Assembly: GCF_016900115.1 (NCBI RefSeq) | Contig: NZ_JACJJQ010000008.1 | Span: forward strand, 1 to 64,000 | DNA length: 64,000 nt | Direction of reading: 5' to 3' | DNA from: Limosilactobacillus alvi | GTDB taxonomy: Bacteria; Bacillota; Bacilli; Lactobacillales; Lactobacillaceae | In this document: one piece after another, positions 56,811 to 64,000 of the stretch | How the letters are laid out: every line of letters begins with the position of its first letter | How positions within the stretch are numbered: position 1 is the first letter of the stretch | Notes under the pieces: generated by a model | Databases searched by the model: none | Seen by the model: only the letters and a program-made list of their open reading frames with translations | What the model was told of the DNA's origin: nothing | Position numbers and translations under genes: made by a program

Positions 56811-56837
56811 GACAAGTTTAAAAAGAAGGAGTAACAA

Positions 56838-58070
56838 ATGACACGAGTTGTAATTACTGGGATGGGTGCCATTGCCGCCAACGGAAATGGTTTTGAGGCC
56901 TTTACCCAAAACAGCTTAGCTGGCAAAGTCGGGATTAAGCCAATTTCAAAGTTTGATAGTTCGCAAACTGGGATCAGCGTTGCCGGGGAGATTGATGATT
57001 TTGATCCAGCCGCTGTAATTGGTAAGAAGGCGGCCAAGCGGATGGACCTTTACTCCCAATATGCAATGCAAACGGCGATGGAAGCCATGAAAATGGCCGG
57101 CATCACGGAAGAAAACACCAAGGCAGAAGATCTAGGGGTAATCTACGGTTCTGGAATTGGTGGTTTAACAACCATTCAAGAACAAATCATCAAGATGCAC
57201 GATAAGGGACCCAAACGAGTATCACCGCTTTTCGTGCCAATGGCAATTGCCAACATGGCTGCCGGAAACTTGTCGATCCACTTTAACGCTAAGAATATTA
57301 GTACCACGATCGTTACGGCGTGCGCTAGTGCGACGAACGCCATTGGGGAAGCTTTCCGCCAAATTAAGGAAGAACGGGCCCAAGTAATGATTACTGGTGG
57401 GGCCGAAGCTTCCGTAAACGAAATCGGGATTGCTGGTTTTGCTGCCCTAACTGCCCTATCAACGACGGAAAACCCAATGAAGGCTTCGCGGCCATTTGAT
57501 AAAGATCGCAATGGATTTGTTCTTGGTGAAGGGGCTGGAACCCTGGTCCTTGAAGCATACGACCATGCTAAGGCGCGCGGTGCCAAGATCCTCGGTGAAG
57601 TGGTTGGTTACGGAACGACTTCAGATGCTTACCACATTACGTCGCCAGATCCAGCTGGGGTTGAAGCTGCCCGGGCAATGCGGCTAGCAATTGAAGAAGC
57701 CGGCATTGAACCAGCAGATATTGACTACGTTAACGCTCACGGGACGGCAACCCTTGCCAATGATGCGGGTGAATCCAAAGCAATTCGCCAAGTCTTTGGG
57801 GATCACGATGTTTTGGTAAGTTCGACCAAAGGGATGACTGGCCACCTCCTCGGGGCTGCTGGGGCAATCGAAGCCGTTTTAACAGCTGAAGCCCTGCGAA
57901 AGGGCGTTTTACCACCAAACACCGGTTGTGAAATTCAAGATCCAGAATGTCCAGTTGATTTAGTAAATAGTGAAAACCAAAACCACGAAAGTCATTACGC
58001 AATCAGTAATTCTTTCGGTTTTGGGGGTCACAATGCCGTACTTGCGCTTAAGCGTTGGGAGGAGGATTAG
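56838..58070 (+). CDS. fabF: 3-oxoacyl-ACP synthase II
   Basis: Elongating condensing enzyme. The 410-residue protein has the active Cys162 in VTACASATNA, His near 301 in NAHGTAT and His near 398 in FGFGGHNA. AGAAGGAG lies before the ATG. In lactic acid bacteria FabF often also supports elongation of unsaturated intermediates. accB starts seven bases after the stop codon. Confidence 0.95.
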   Translation: MTRVVITGMGAIAANGNGFEAFTQNSLAGKVGIKPISKFDSSQTGISVAGEIDDFDPAAVIGKKAAKRMDLYSQYAMQTAMEAMKMAGITEENTKAEDLGVIYGSGIGGLTTIQEQIIKMHDKGPKRVSPLFVPMAIANMAAGNLSIHFNAKNISTTIVTACASATNAIGEAFRQIKEERAQVMITGGAEASVNEIGIAGFAALTALSTTENPMKASRPFDKDRNGFVLGEGAGTLVLEAYDHAKARGAKILGEVVGYGTTSDAYHITSPDPAGVEAARAMRLAIEEAGIEPADIDYVNAHGTATLANDAGESKAIRQVFGDHDVLVSSTKGMTGHLLGAAGAIEAVLTAEALRKGVLPPNTGCEIQDPECPVDLVNSENQNHESHYAISNSFGFGGHNAVLALKRWEED

Positions 58071-58076
58071 TTAAGG

Positions 58077-58517
58077 ATGCAAGCTGAGACGCTCGAAAAA
58101 ATTATACAGGCCTTTGAAGATGGCGATACCCGGGAATTTGAGTTAAATGATGGTGATTTTCACCTTTACCTTAGTAAAAATAAGCATGTCCGGCCAAAGG
58201 AAGCTAAAGTTTCAGAAGCTCCTACTATGCCAGCTGCAATGCCTACGCAACCAGCTGCTCAATCAGCGCAACCAACTACGCATAGTATTATGGCACCCTT
58301 AGTAGGAACAGTTTACCTCCAACCCAAACCGGGTGCTAAGCCTTACGTTCAGGTTGGTGATCAAGTTAAGGTTGGCCAAGTTGTTTGTGTAATCGAAGCG
58401 ATGAAGATGATGACGGAAGTCAAGAGCAAAATTAACGGGACAGTTAAGCAAATTGCGGTTGAAGATGAACAATTAGTTGAAGTTGATCAACCACTTTTTG
58501 AAATTGAACCTGCTTAG
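58077..58517 (+). CDS. accB: Biotin carboxyl carrier protein of acetyl-CoA carboxylase
   Basis: Carries carboxybiotin between AccC and AccAD. The 146-residue protein has an N-terminal helical region, a Pro/Ala/Gln/Thr-rich linker (about 48-70) and the C-terminal biotinyl domain with Lys110 in IEAMKMMTE as the attachment site for biotin. The BirA ligase that attaches biotin is encoded just beyond the cluster. The GGAGGA in the end of fabF serves as ribosome site. Confidence 0.94.
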   Translation: MQAETLEKIIQAFEDGDTREFELNDGDFHLYLSKNKHVRPKEAKVSEAPTMPAAMPTQPAAQSAQPTTHSIMAPLVGTVYLQPKPGAKPYVQVGDQVKVGQVVCVIEAMKMMTEVKSKINGTVKQIAVEDEQLVEVDQPLFEIEPA

Positions 58518-58530
58518 AAAGGGGAACGAA

Positions 58531-58962
58531 ATGTTAAAAGATTTAGACGTTACCCAAATTCAAAAAATCTTACCTCACCGGTATCCAATGCTTTTAATTG
58601 ACCGGGTTGATGAAGTTGAACCGGGGCAATACGCAATTGCCCGGCGTAATGTCACCATTAATGAAACGGTTTTTAATGGTCACTTTCCAAATAATCCGGT
58701 CTTACCGGGGGCATTAATTGTTGAGTCATTAGCCCAAACTGGTGCGGTTGCTTTGTTAAGCCAACCAGATTTTAAAGGCAAGACAGCTTACTTTGGTGGT
58801 ATTAAGAGTGCTGAATTCCGGCGTGTTGTTCGGCCTGGCGATCAAATGCTTTTAAAAGTTGAGCTCGAAAAGGTGAAGGGGTCCATTGGTATCGGTAAGG
58901 CAGTTGCGACGGTTGATGGCCAGCGAGCTTGCACGGCAGAACTCACCTTTATGATTGGGTAG
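58531..58962 (+). CDS. fabZ: 3-hydroxyacyl-ACP dehydratase FabZ, second copy
   Basis: A 143-residue dehydratase, paralogous to the copy at 52890. His51 in NGHFPNNP and Glu65 in LIVESLAQ form the active site. The start at MLKDLDV follows AAAGGGGA, seven bases upstream; longer in-frame extensions overlap accB. Between accB and accC it belongs firmly to the operon and is the more usual FabZ position in lactic acid bacteria. Which copy has an isomerase side activity is not visible. Confidence 0.93.
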   Translation: MLKDLDVTQIQKILPHRYPMLLIDRVDEVEPGQYAIARRNVTINETVFNGHFPNNPVLPGALIVESLAQTGAVALLSQPDFKGKTAYFGGIKSAEFRRVVRPGDQMLLKVELEKVKGSIGIGKAVATVDGQRACTAELTFMIG

Positions 58963-58971
58963 GTGAATTGA

Positions 58972-60378
58972 ATGTTTAAGAAGGTCTTAGTCGCTAATCG
59001 GGGTGAGATTGCGGTACGGATTATTCGCACCCTGAAAGAAATGGGAATTACGGCCGTGGCAATCTACTCAACGGCCGATCGTGAGAGTCTCCACGTGCAG
59101 TTGGCAGACGAAGCGGTCTGTGTTGGGGGCCCGAAAGCCAAAGATTCCTACTTGAACATGAAAAATATTTTAGCGGCCGCAATTGGTACCGGGGCGGAGG
59201 CAATTCACCCAGGTTATGGTTTTTTATCTGAAAATGCCGAATTTGCCCGTTTATGTGAGTCTTGCGGTCTAACCTTTATTGGTCCTAAACCAGAAACCAT
59301 TGATTTAATGGGCAATAAGGAACACGCTCGTGAACAAATGAAACAAGCTGGTGTCCCCGTTATTCCGGGGAGTGACGGGGATGTTAATTCGATCGAGGCA
59401 GCCTGTCAAGTTGCTAGTCAACTTGGTTACCCAGTTTTGATTAAAGCCGCTGCTGGGGGTGGTGGCAAAGGAATTCGGCGGGTTGATAATGAAGCTGAAT
59501 TGAAAGAAGCTTTTCCCCAAGCGCAACAAGAAGCTCTGGTTTCATTTCGTGATGGGCGGATGTACTTGGAAAAAATTCTGGAGCACGTTAAGCACATTGA
59601 AGTGCAAGTTTTTGGGGATGCCCAAGGAAATGCAGTCTATTTCCCCGAACGGGATTGTTCATTGCAACGAAGTAAGCAAAAGGTAATTGAGGAGAGCCCT
59701 TGCGTTTTGATCAGTCCAGCCGAACGAGCAAAATTAGGGGCGATTGCAATTAAGGCCGTTCGGGCACTTCATTATTTGAATACCGGGACGTTAGAGTTTT
59801 TGATGGATCAAGATCATCATTTCTATTTCATGGAAATGAATACCCGTATCCAGGTGGAACATACCGTGACGGAAATGGTTACCGGGGTCGACCTCGTCCA
59901 ATTACAAATTGAAGTGGCGGCAGGAATGCCATTAAAGGTTAAGCAGGGTCAATTGCTTCCCCATGGACATGCGATTGAATGTCGGATCAATGCCGAAGAT
60001 CCGACCACTAATTTCCGGCCAAGTACGGGTCAAGTTAAAGATCTTTACTTGCCAGTTGGCAATTTAGGGATGCGGATTGACACAGCCCTTTATCCGGGAG
60101 TAACGATTAGTCCATTTTATGATTCAATGATTGCCAAAGTGGTTGCTTTGGGTACCACCCGGGAAGCTGCAATTGCTAAGGTGCGGCGGTTACTAAAGGA
60201 AATGGTTATTAAGGGGATTCATACTAATCAGGCTTTCCACTTACGGATTTTAGCTGACCCGGGCTTCTTGGCTGGGAAGGCAACGACCAATTATTTGGAG
60301 CAAGTGATTTTGCCGCGTTTACAGGATGAAATTGAAACCAAAAAACGCAGCGGGCTTAGCCGTTTGACCGGTGAGTAA
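58972..60378 (+). CDS. accC: Biotin carboxylase subunit of acetyl-CoA carboxylase
   Basis: ATP-dependent carboxylation of the biotin on AccB. The 468-residue ATP-grasp protein starts with KVLVANRGEIAVRIIR and has the glycine-rich loop AAAGGGGKGIRRV near residue 160 and EMNTRIQVEHTVTE near 290. The last 20 residues, rich in Lys/Arg, extend slightly beyond the usual length. accD follows after 11 bases. Confidence 0.96.
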   Translation: MFKKVLVANRGEIAVRIIRTLKEMGITAVAIYSTADRESLHVQLADEAVCVGGPKAKDSYLNMKNILAAAIGTGAEAIHPGYGFLSENAEFARLCESCGLTFIGPKPETIDLMGNKEHAREQMKQAGVPVIPGSDGDVNSIEAACQVASQLGYPVLIKAAAGGGGKGIRRVDNEAELKEAFPQAQQEALVSFRDGRMYLEKILEHVKHIEVQVFGDAQGNAVYFPERDCSLQRSKQKVIEESPCVLISPAERAKLGAIAIKAVRALHYLNTGTLEFLMDQDHHFYFMEMNTRIQVEHTVTEMVTGVDLVQLQIEVAAGMPLKVKQGQLLPHGHAIECRINAEDPTTNFRPSTGQVKDLYLPVGNLGMRIDTALYPGVTISPFYDSMIAKVVALGTTREAAIAKVRRLLKEMVIKGIHTNQAFHLRILADPGFLAGKATTNYLEQVILPRLQDEIETKKRSGLSRLTGE

Positions 60379-60389
60379 AGGAGAATGCA

Positions 60390-61238
60390 ATGAAACTTTA
60401 CGAAAAATCAAATACGTTAAGTGAACATCTGGTTAAGACAGATCCTCGGGCAGACGAACGAGTTCCGGATGGTATTTACCGGCGGTGCCCAATTTGTCAA
60501 ACTGTTTTTACTGCTCAACAGATGGATGAATATCAAACTTGTCCAAATTGTGGTTACGGTTTTCGAATTAGTGCCCAAAAACGGTTGGGGTGGTTAGTTG
60601 ATGATTTTAAGCCCTTGTTTAGCGATCTAAAGCCCGCAGACCCACTTAAATTTCCTGGCTATCAAGAAAAACTTGCTAAAGCGCAAGTTGCAACGGGCTT
60701 GAATGATTCAGTTTTAACGGGTAAAGCTAAGATTAAAGAGGTTGAATTTAACTTAGCAATTATGGATCCAACCTTTATTATGGGTTCGCTTGGTTCAACA
60801 ACCGGTGAAAAATTAACCCGGTTAATTGAAGTGGCGACGCAGGCTAAACAGCCGGTTGTTATTTTTACGGCTTCTGGTGGGGCCCGGATGCAAGAAGGGA
60901 TCCATTCCTTAATGCAAATGCAAAAAGTCAGCACGGCTTTAGCCGAACATCATCAAGCAGGTTTACTGTCAATTGTCGTCCTGACGGATCCAACCACTGG
61001 TGGGGTCACGGCAAGTTTTGCCATGCAAGCTGATCTTACTTTAGCCGAACCGCACGCCTTAGTTGGTTTTGCTGGGCGCCGAGTAATTGAGCAGACGACA
61101 CATGAGCAAATCGCCCATGATTTACAACAAGCAGAAAATGTTTTGCGGCATGGATTCATTGATCAAATTATTCCTCGTCAAACTGAAAAGCAAACGCTAC
61201 ATCAATTATTACGGTTAGGGGGTCGGCGAAATGACTAA
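60390..61238 (+). CDS. accD: Acetyl-CoA carboxylase carboxyltransferase beta subunit
   Basis: Transfers the carboxyl group to acetyl-CoA together with AccA. The 282-residue protein has an N-terminal zinc finger with Cys33, Cys36, Cys51 and Cys54 and a crotonase-like domain containing ASGGARMQEG near residue 160. AAGGAGA precedes the ATG. It overlaps accA by eight bases. Confidence 0.95.
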   Translation: MKLYEKSNTLSEHLVKTDPRADERVPDGIYRRCPICQTVFTAQQMDEYQTCPNCGYGFRISAQKRLGWLVDDFKPLFSDLKPADPLKFPGYQEKLAKAQVATGLNDSVLTGKAKIKEVEFNLAIMDPTFIMGSLGSTTGEKLTRLIEVATQAKQPVVIFTASGGARMQEGIHSLMQMQKVSTALAEHHQAGLLSIVVLTDPTTGGVTASFAMQADLTLAEPHALVGFAGRRVIEQTTHEQIAHDLQQAENVLRHGFIDQIIPRQTEKQTLHQLLRLGGRRND

Positions 61239-62007
61239 TAAATTAACCGCGGCTGAAATCGTGGCCGCGGCCCGAAGCGATGATAAAATTACGGGCCGAG
61301 AGTTAATTGATGGCCTAATTACCGACTTTTTTGAACAACATGGGGACCGCTTAGGTGGTGATGATCCTGCAATTATTGGGGGCATGGGTTACTTTCATGG
61401 CCAACCAGTCACGGTAATCACAACCCACCGGGGGACTACGCCAGAAGAAAAAATGGCGACGCACTTTGGTTGTCCTAGTCCAAGTGGCTATCGCAAAGCT
61501 TTGCGATTAATGAAGCAGGCGGTCCATTTTAACCAGCCAATCATTTGTTTTGTTAATACACCAGGGGCTTATCCTGGGCAAACGGCCGAAGAAAATGGTC
61601 AAGGAGCAGCCATTGCCCAAAACCTATTGACTATTAGTGAATTACCAGTTCCCATGATTACGGTAATATTGGGTGAAGGTGGTAGTGGAGGAGCCTTAGC
61701 TCTTTCAGCAGGTGATGAAGTTTGGATGCTTGAGCGGAGTACTTATTCAATTCTTTCACCAGAAGGCTTTGCTTCAATTTTATGGAAAGATAGCCGGCGG
61801 GCGGACGAAGCTGCTGATCTAATGCAGTTGACACCGCAAGCATTACTGAAGCAAAAGATTATCGAAGGGGTTATTGACGAACCTGATGATCACCAGGAAG
61901 TTATCAGCAAAATTGATCCAATTTTAAATCAGCAGTTGCAACAATTAGAAACGCTGACGCCAACTGAATTAATTACGCGGCGCCATGAACGCTATCGGAA
62001 ATTTTAA
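61231..62007 (+). CDS. accA: Acetyl-CoA carboxylase carboxyltransferase alpha subunit
   Basis: Partner of AccD in malonyl-CoA formation. The 258-residue protein is of the shorter Firmicutes type and carries VNTPGAYPG near residue 110, GEGGSGGALAL near 145 and the conserved LSPEGFASILWKD. Its start lies inside accD, preceded by GGGGG. fabI follows 11 bases later. Confidence 0.95.
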   Translation: MTNKLTAAEIVAAARSDDKITGRELIDGLITDFFEQHGDRLGGDDPAIIGGMGYFHGQPVTVITTHRGTTPEEKMATHFGCPSPSGYRKALRLMKQAVHFNQPIICFVNTPGAYPGQTAEENGQGAAIAQNLLTISELPVPMITVILGEGGSGGALALSAGDEVWMLERSTYSILSPEGFASILWKDSRRADEAADLMQLTPQALLKQKIIEGVIDEPDDHQEVISKIDPILNQQLQQLETLTPTELITRRHERYRKF

Positions 62008-62018
62008 CAGGGGGAACC

Positions 62019-62783
62019 ATGGAAAATTTATTAGCAGGAAAAAAGATTTTGGTAATGGGGGTTGCTAACCAACGGTCAATTGCGTGGGGATGTGCCAAAG
62101 TAATGGCCGCTCAAGGAGCCAAAATAATTTACACTTACCAAAACGAACGATTGAAGAAGAGTGTGGCAAAGTTAGTTAACGATGACGACCGTTTAATTGA
62201 ATGTGATGTGGCAAGTGACGAAAGTATCACGGCGGCCTTTGCAACGATTAAAGCCCGGTTTGGTCAATTAGATGGGTTAGTTCATGCTATTGCTTATGCA
62301 AAGAAGGAAGAACTAGGTGGCTCCATCACTAACGTATCTCGTGAAGGTTATGCCCTTGCCCAAGACATTTCTGCTTATTCCTTATTGGCAGTTGCTAAGG
62401 AAGCAGAAAAGCAAGCTCTTTTAAAGAGCCCGGCAAGTATCGTGACCTTGACTTACTTTGGTTCAGAACGAGCAATCCCTAACTACAACGTCATGGGAGT
62501 TGCTAAGGCTGCTCTGGAAGCTAATGTCCGTTACTTAGCTCGTGACATGGGTGTTAACAAAATTCGGGTTAATGCCATTTCAGCTGGGGCGATGAAGACC
62601 TTAGCGGTTACTGGAATCAAGGGACATAGTGATCTTTTGAAGGAATCGCAAAATCGGACAACCGACGGAAAGAGCGTTACCTTAGATGAAATTGGGGGAA
62701 CTTGTGCTTTCTTAATGAGTTATCTCAGTACTGGGGTCGTAGGCGACGTAATTTATGTAGATAAAGGGGTCCACTTAATTTAG
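62019..62783 (+). CDS. fabI: Enoyl-ACP reductase (NADH)
   Basis: Final reduction of each elongation cycle. The 254-residue FabI-type short-chain dehydrogenase has GVANQRSIAWG at residues 14-24 and the catalytic Tyr156 and Lys163, the same numbering as E. coli FabI. The triclosan-sensitive family is thus present, and no FabK gene is seen in the cluster. A ribosome site AGGGGGA lies upstream. A terminator ends the operon. Confidence 0.95.
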   Translation: MENLLAGKKILVMGVANQRSIAWGCAKVMAAQGAKIIYTYQNERLKKSVAKLVNDDDRLIECDVASDESITAAFATIKARFGQLDGLVHAIAYAKKEELGGSITNVSREGYALAQDISAYSLLAVAKEAEKQALLKSPASIVTLTYFGSERAIPNYNVMGVAKAALEANVRYLARDMGVNKIRVNAISAGAMKTLAVTGIKGHSDLLKESQNRTTDGKSVTLDEIGGTCAFLMSYLSTGVVGDVIYVDKGVHLI

Positions 62784-62794
62784 TTAGTGAGACA

Positions 62795-62825
62795 AAAAAG
62801 TGGCTGAATAGCAACCACTTTTTCT
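62795..62825 (+). terminator. Terminator of the fab/acc operon
   Basis: AAAAAGTGG and CCACTTTTT form the stem around a short loop with weak inner pairing, followed by a T run. Confidence 0.85.
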
Positions 62826-62835
62826 TTTAAAACTA

Positions 62836-62867
62836 TTGTAACCCTAATATGATATTGTGGGTTACAA
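62836..62867 (+). promoter_or_regulatory. BirA operator upstream of bioY
   Basis: TTGTAACCC (62836-62844) and GGGTTACAA (62859-62867) are perfect inverted repeats with a 14-base spacer, the layout of the Firmicutes biotin operator. It lies 20 bases before the bioY ATG, overlapping the presumed promoter. BirA-biotin bound here would shut off biotin uptake. Confidence 0.85.
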
Positions 62868-62887
62868 GAACGGGAGAGCTTTATTAA

Positions 62888-63442
62888 ATGAAAACAAATT
62901 CAATTCAATTAATCACCACAACAGCAATTATGATTGCTTTGATTATTATCTTAGGAATTTTTCCGGGAATACCAGTTGGCTTTTTACCGGTACCAATTAT
63001 CTTGCAAAACTTTGGAATTATGTTGGCTGGCGAGTTGTTAGGACCGAAACGGGGGAGTTTAGCGGTTATAATATTCTTGGTTTTGGTTGCCCTTGGTTTT
63101 CCCTTCCTCTCAGGAGGAAATGGTGGCTTAGCAAGTTTTGTTGGGCCAACTGGTGGAGCGCTCTTAAGCTGGTTAGTAACCCCCCTAATGATTGGGAGCG
63201 TGTTAAAATTAAGCTGGTGGAAGGCGAGCTGGTGGCGGGAATGGCTTGTCCTGCTCCTTTTTGGGGTCCTTTGGATTAACCTTTGTGAAGTTATTTGGTT
63301 AGCAACCCTTTTCCATTTTGGAATTATTAAGGCCTTACTTGCCGAAATGGTCTTTTTGCCTGGCGATATCTTAAAAGCTAGTTTGAGCGTAATGGTTGCC
63401 CGGCGATTACGAAAGATCTTACCCCACCAGTTTAGTATGTAA
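62888..63442 (+). CDS. bioY: Biotin transporter BioY, ECF S-component
   Basis: A 184-residue membrane protein with about six hydrophobic segments and the BioY features GIPVGFLPVPIILQNFGIML and LLGPKRGS. It binds biotin and associates with the shared energy-coupling module (EcfAAT), whose genes are not in this window. GGGAGAGC lies upstream, 10 bases from the ATG. It is followed after 17 bases by birA, so uptake and attachment of biotin are co-expressed. Confidence 0.92.
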   Translation: MKTNSIQLITTTAIMIALIIILGIFPGIPVGFLPVPIILQNFGIMLAGELLGPKRGSLAVIIFLVLVALGFPFLSGGNGGLASFVGPTGGALLSWLVTPLMIGSVLKLSWWKASWWREWLVLLLFGVLWINLCEVIWLATLFHFGIIKALLAEMVFLPGDILKASLSVMVARRLRKILPHQFSM

Positions 63443-63459
63443 TTATGGAGGAATGCCAA

Positions 63460-64000
63460 ATGGCGACCACACGAGAAAAAGTCCTTGCAGAATTTCTAAA
63501 ACAACCCAAGCGGGCGATTACGGGGAGCGAATTAGCAACCCGGCTTCAAATTAGTCGGGAGAGTATTTGGAAAGCAATTCAAGCTTTACGAAAAACTGGT
63601 TTTGAGATTCAAGGTCAGCCAGCAAAGGGTTATATCTATCTTGGCACTAGCAAGTTATCTGCGCCGGTAATTCAGACCGCTTGTCGAAAATTTCGTGGTC
63701 AAGTCCTAGTGTTTGATGAGCTTTCTTCAACCCAAGATCAAGCTAAAGCGGCTATTAGTCACCGGCAAGTTGCCTTACCAGCTGTGTGGTTGGCCGAAAG
63801 CCAAACCGCTGGTTATGGTCGGCGTGGGCGTCAATTTTTTTCCCCGGCAGCAACCGGTCTTTACTTCTCAGTTGCCTTTCAGCTCGTAGTTCCTTTACAA
63901 AATCCGGGCTTATTAACCACCGGGGTTGCCGAAGCCATTTGGCAAGTTTTACACTCCTTTTACCCGCAAGCTGACCTCCAGTTAAAGTGGGTTAACGATA
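63460..64000 (+). CDS. birA: Biotin ligase/repressor BirA (partial, runs off the right edge)
   Basis: Only 180 codons are in the window. The N-terminal winged helix-turn-helix (TGSELATRLQISRESIWKAIQAL, about residues 22-44) shows it is the bifunctional form that also represses bioY. The catalytic domain has the biotin-binding GYGRRGRQFFSP near residue 117-128 and KWVND at the cut end. The start follows ATGGAGG at good spacing. It attaches biotin to AccB, encoded about 5 kb upstream. Confidence 0.92.
   Translation, partial: MATTREKVLAEFLKQPKRAITGSELATRLQISRESIWKAIQALRKTGFEIQGQPAKGYIYLGTSKLSAPVIQTACRKFRGQVLVFDELSSTQDQAKAAISHRQVALPAVWLAESQTAGYGRRGRQFFSPAATGLYFSVAFQLVVPLQNPGLLTTGVAEAIWQVLHSFYPQADLQLKWVND

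Noticed and set aside
57176-57586. Minus-strand frame of 136 codons inside fabF
   Set aside because: It is fully contained in a gene with conserved motifs and has no ribosome site; a codon-bias shadow.
62905-63459. Long minus-strand frame of 184 codons opposite bioY
   Set aside because: It is rich in basic residues, lacks a ribosome site, and bioY on the other strand has clear family motifs.

Overview
The window looks like a chromosomal segment of a Gram-positive member of the Lactobacillaceae, probably a heterofermentative Limosilactobacillus-type species. This is inferred from the FabT-type fab/acc cluster, the gap-pgk-tpi-guaD-eno neighbourhood, the small LysM/Apf-type secreted protein, the tmRNA tag ending YALAA, catabolite-response (cre-like) elements and the absence of T-box leaders at the amino acid genes. 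No phage, insertion sequence transposase, CRISPR array or replication origin was found. Most of the window is ordinary core genome with compact operons.

Region by region. 1-2.4 kb: a tRNA-Arg(CCG) gene and a lone aldehyde dehydrogenase. 2.4-8.8 kb (minus strand): a seven-gene aromatic amino acid operon (MFS transporter, chorismate mutase, aroC, a prephenate-dehydratase-like protein, aroA, tyrA, aroK). It is preceded by a leader that encodes an 18-residue Phe/Tyr-rich peptide and ends in a terminator with an overlapping antiterminator. 8.9-11.1 kb: a MetE-like methyltransferase divergent from a LysR regulator. 11.3-14.7 kb: a Nudix hydrolase coupled to a PLD-nuclease/helicase gene that is interrupted by an in-frame stop. 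14.7-15.4 kb: a copy of a mosaic intergenic repeat, then ssrA (tmRNA). 15.5-20.6 kb: a two-component system, a glucose-uptake permease and a frameshifted YfcC-type transporter. 21-26 kb: uvrB-uvrA. 26-30 kb: an aldo/keto reductase and rapZ-yvcK-whiA. 30.2-36.9 kb: glycolytic genes gap, pgk, tpiA and eno, with guaD and a PAS protein between tpiA and eno. 37-44 kb: an amino acid permease, a glyoxalase-fold protein, a ClC channel, a candidate small RNA, an uncharacterised 105-residue protein, an OatA-like acyltransferase and a HAD phosphatase. 44.2-48.9 kb: the LysM/Apf protein, a nitroreductase, YeiH with its LysR regulator and a VanZ-like protein, with two more mosaic repeats. 48.9-52.6 kb: thrC divergent from hom-thrB. 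52.8-62.8 kb: the complete type II fatty acid synthesis and acetyl-CoA carboxylase cluster with its FabT repressor. 62.8-64 kb: bioY and the start of birA behind a BirA operator.

The genes connect in sensible ways. BioY and BirA supply and attach the biotin that AccB needs in the adjacent cluster. GapA, Pgk and Eno form the lower glycolytic trunk, while a poorly codon-adapted tpiA fits phosphoketolase metabolism. Hom, ThrB and ThrC complete threonine synthesis. The most interesting non-coding structures are the Phe/Tyr leader-peptide attenuator at about 8.5-8.8 kb, the CcpA-site-overlapped small RNA candidate at about 40.7-40.8 kb and the mosaic hairpin repeat family. Two genes are broken: the PLD-helicase by a TAA codon and yfcC by a one-base deletion.
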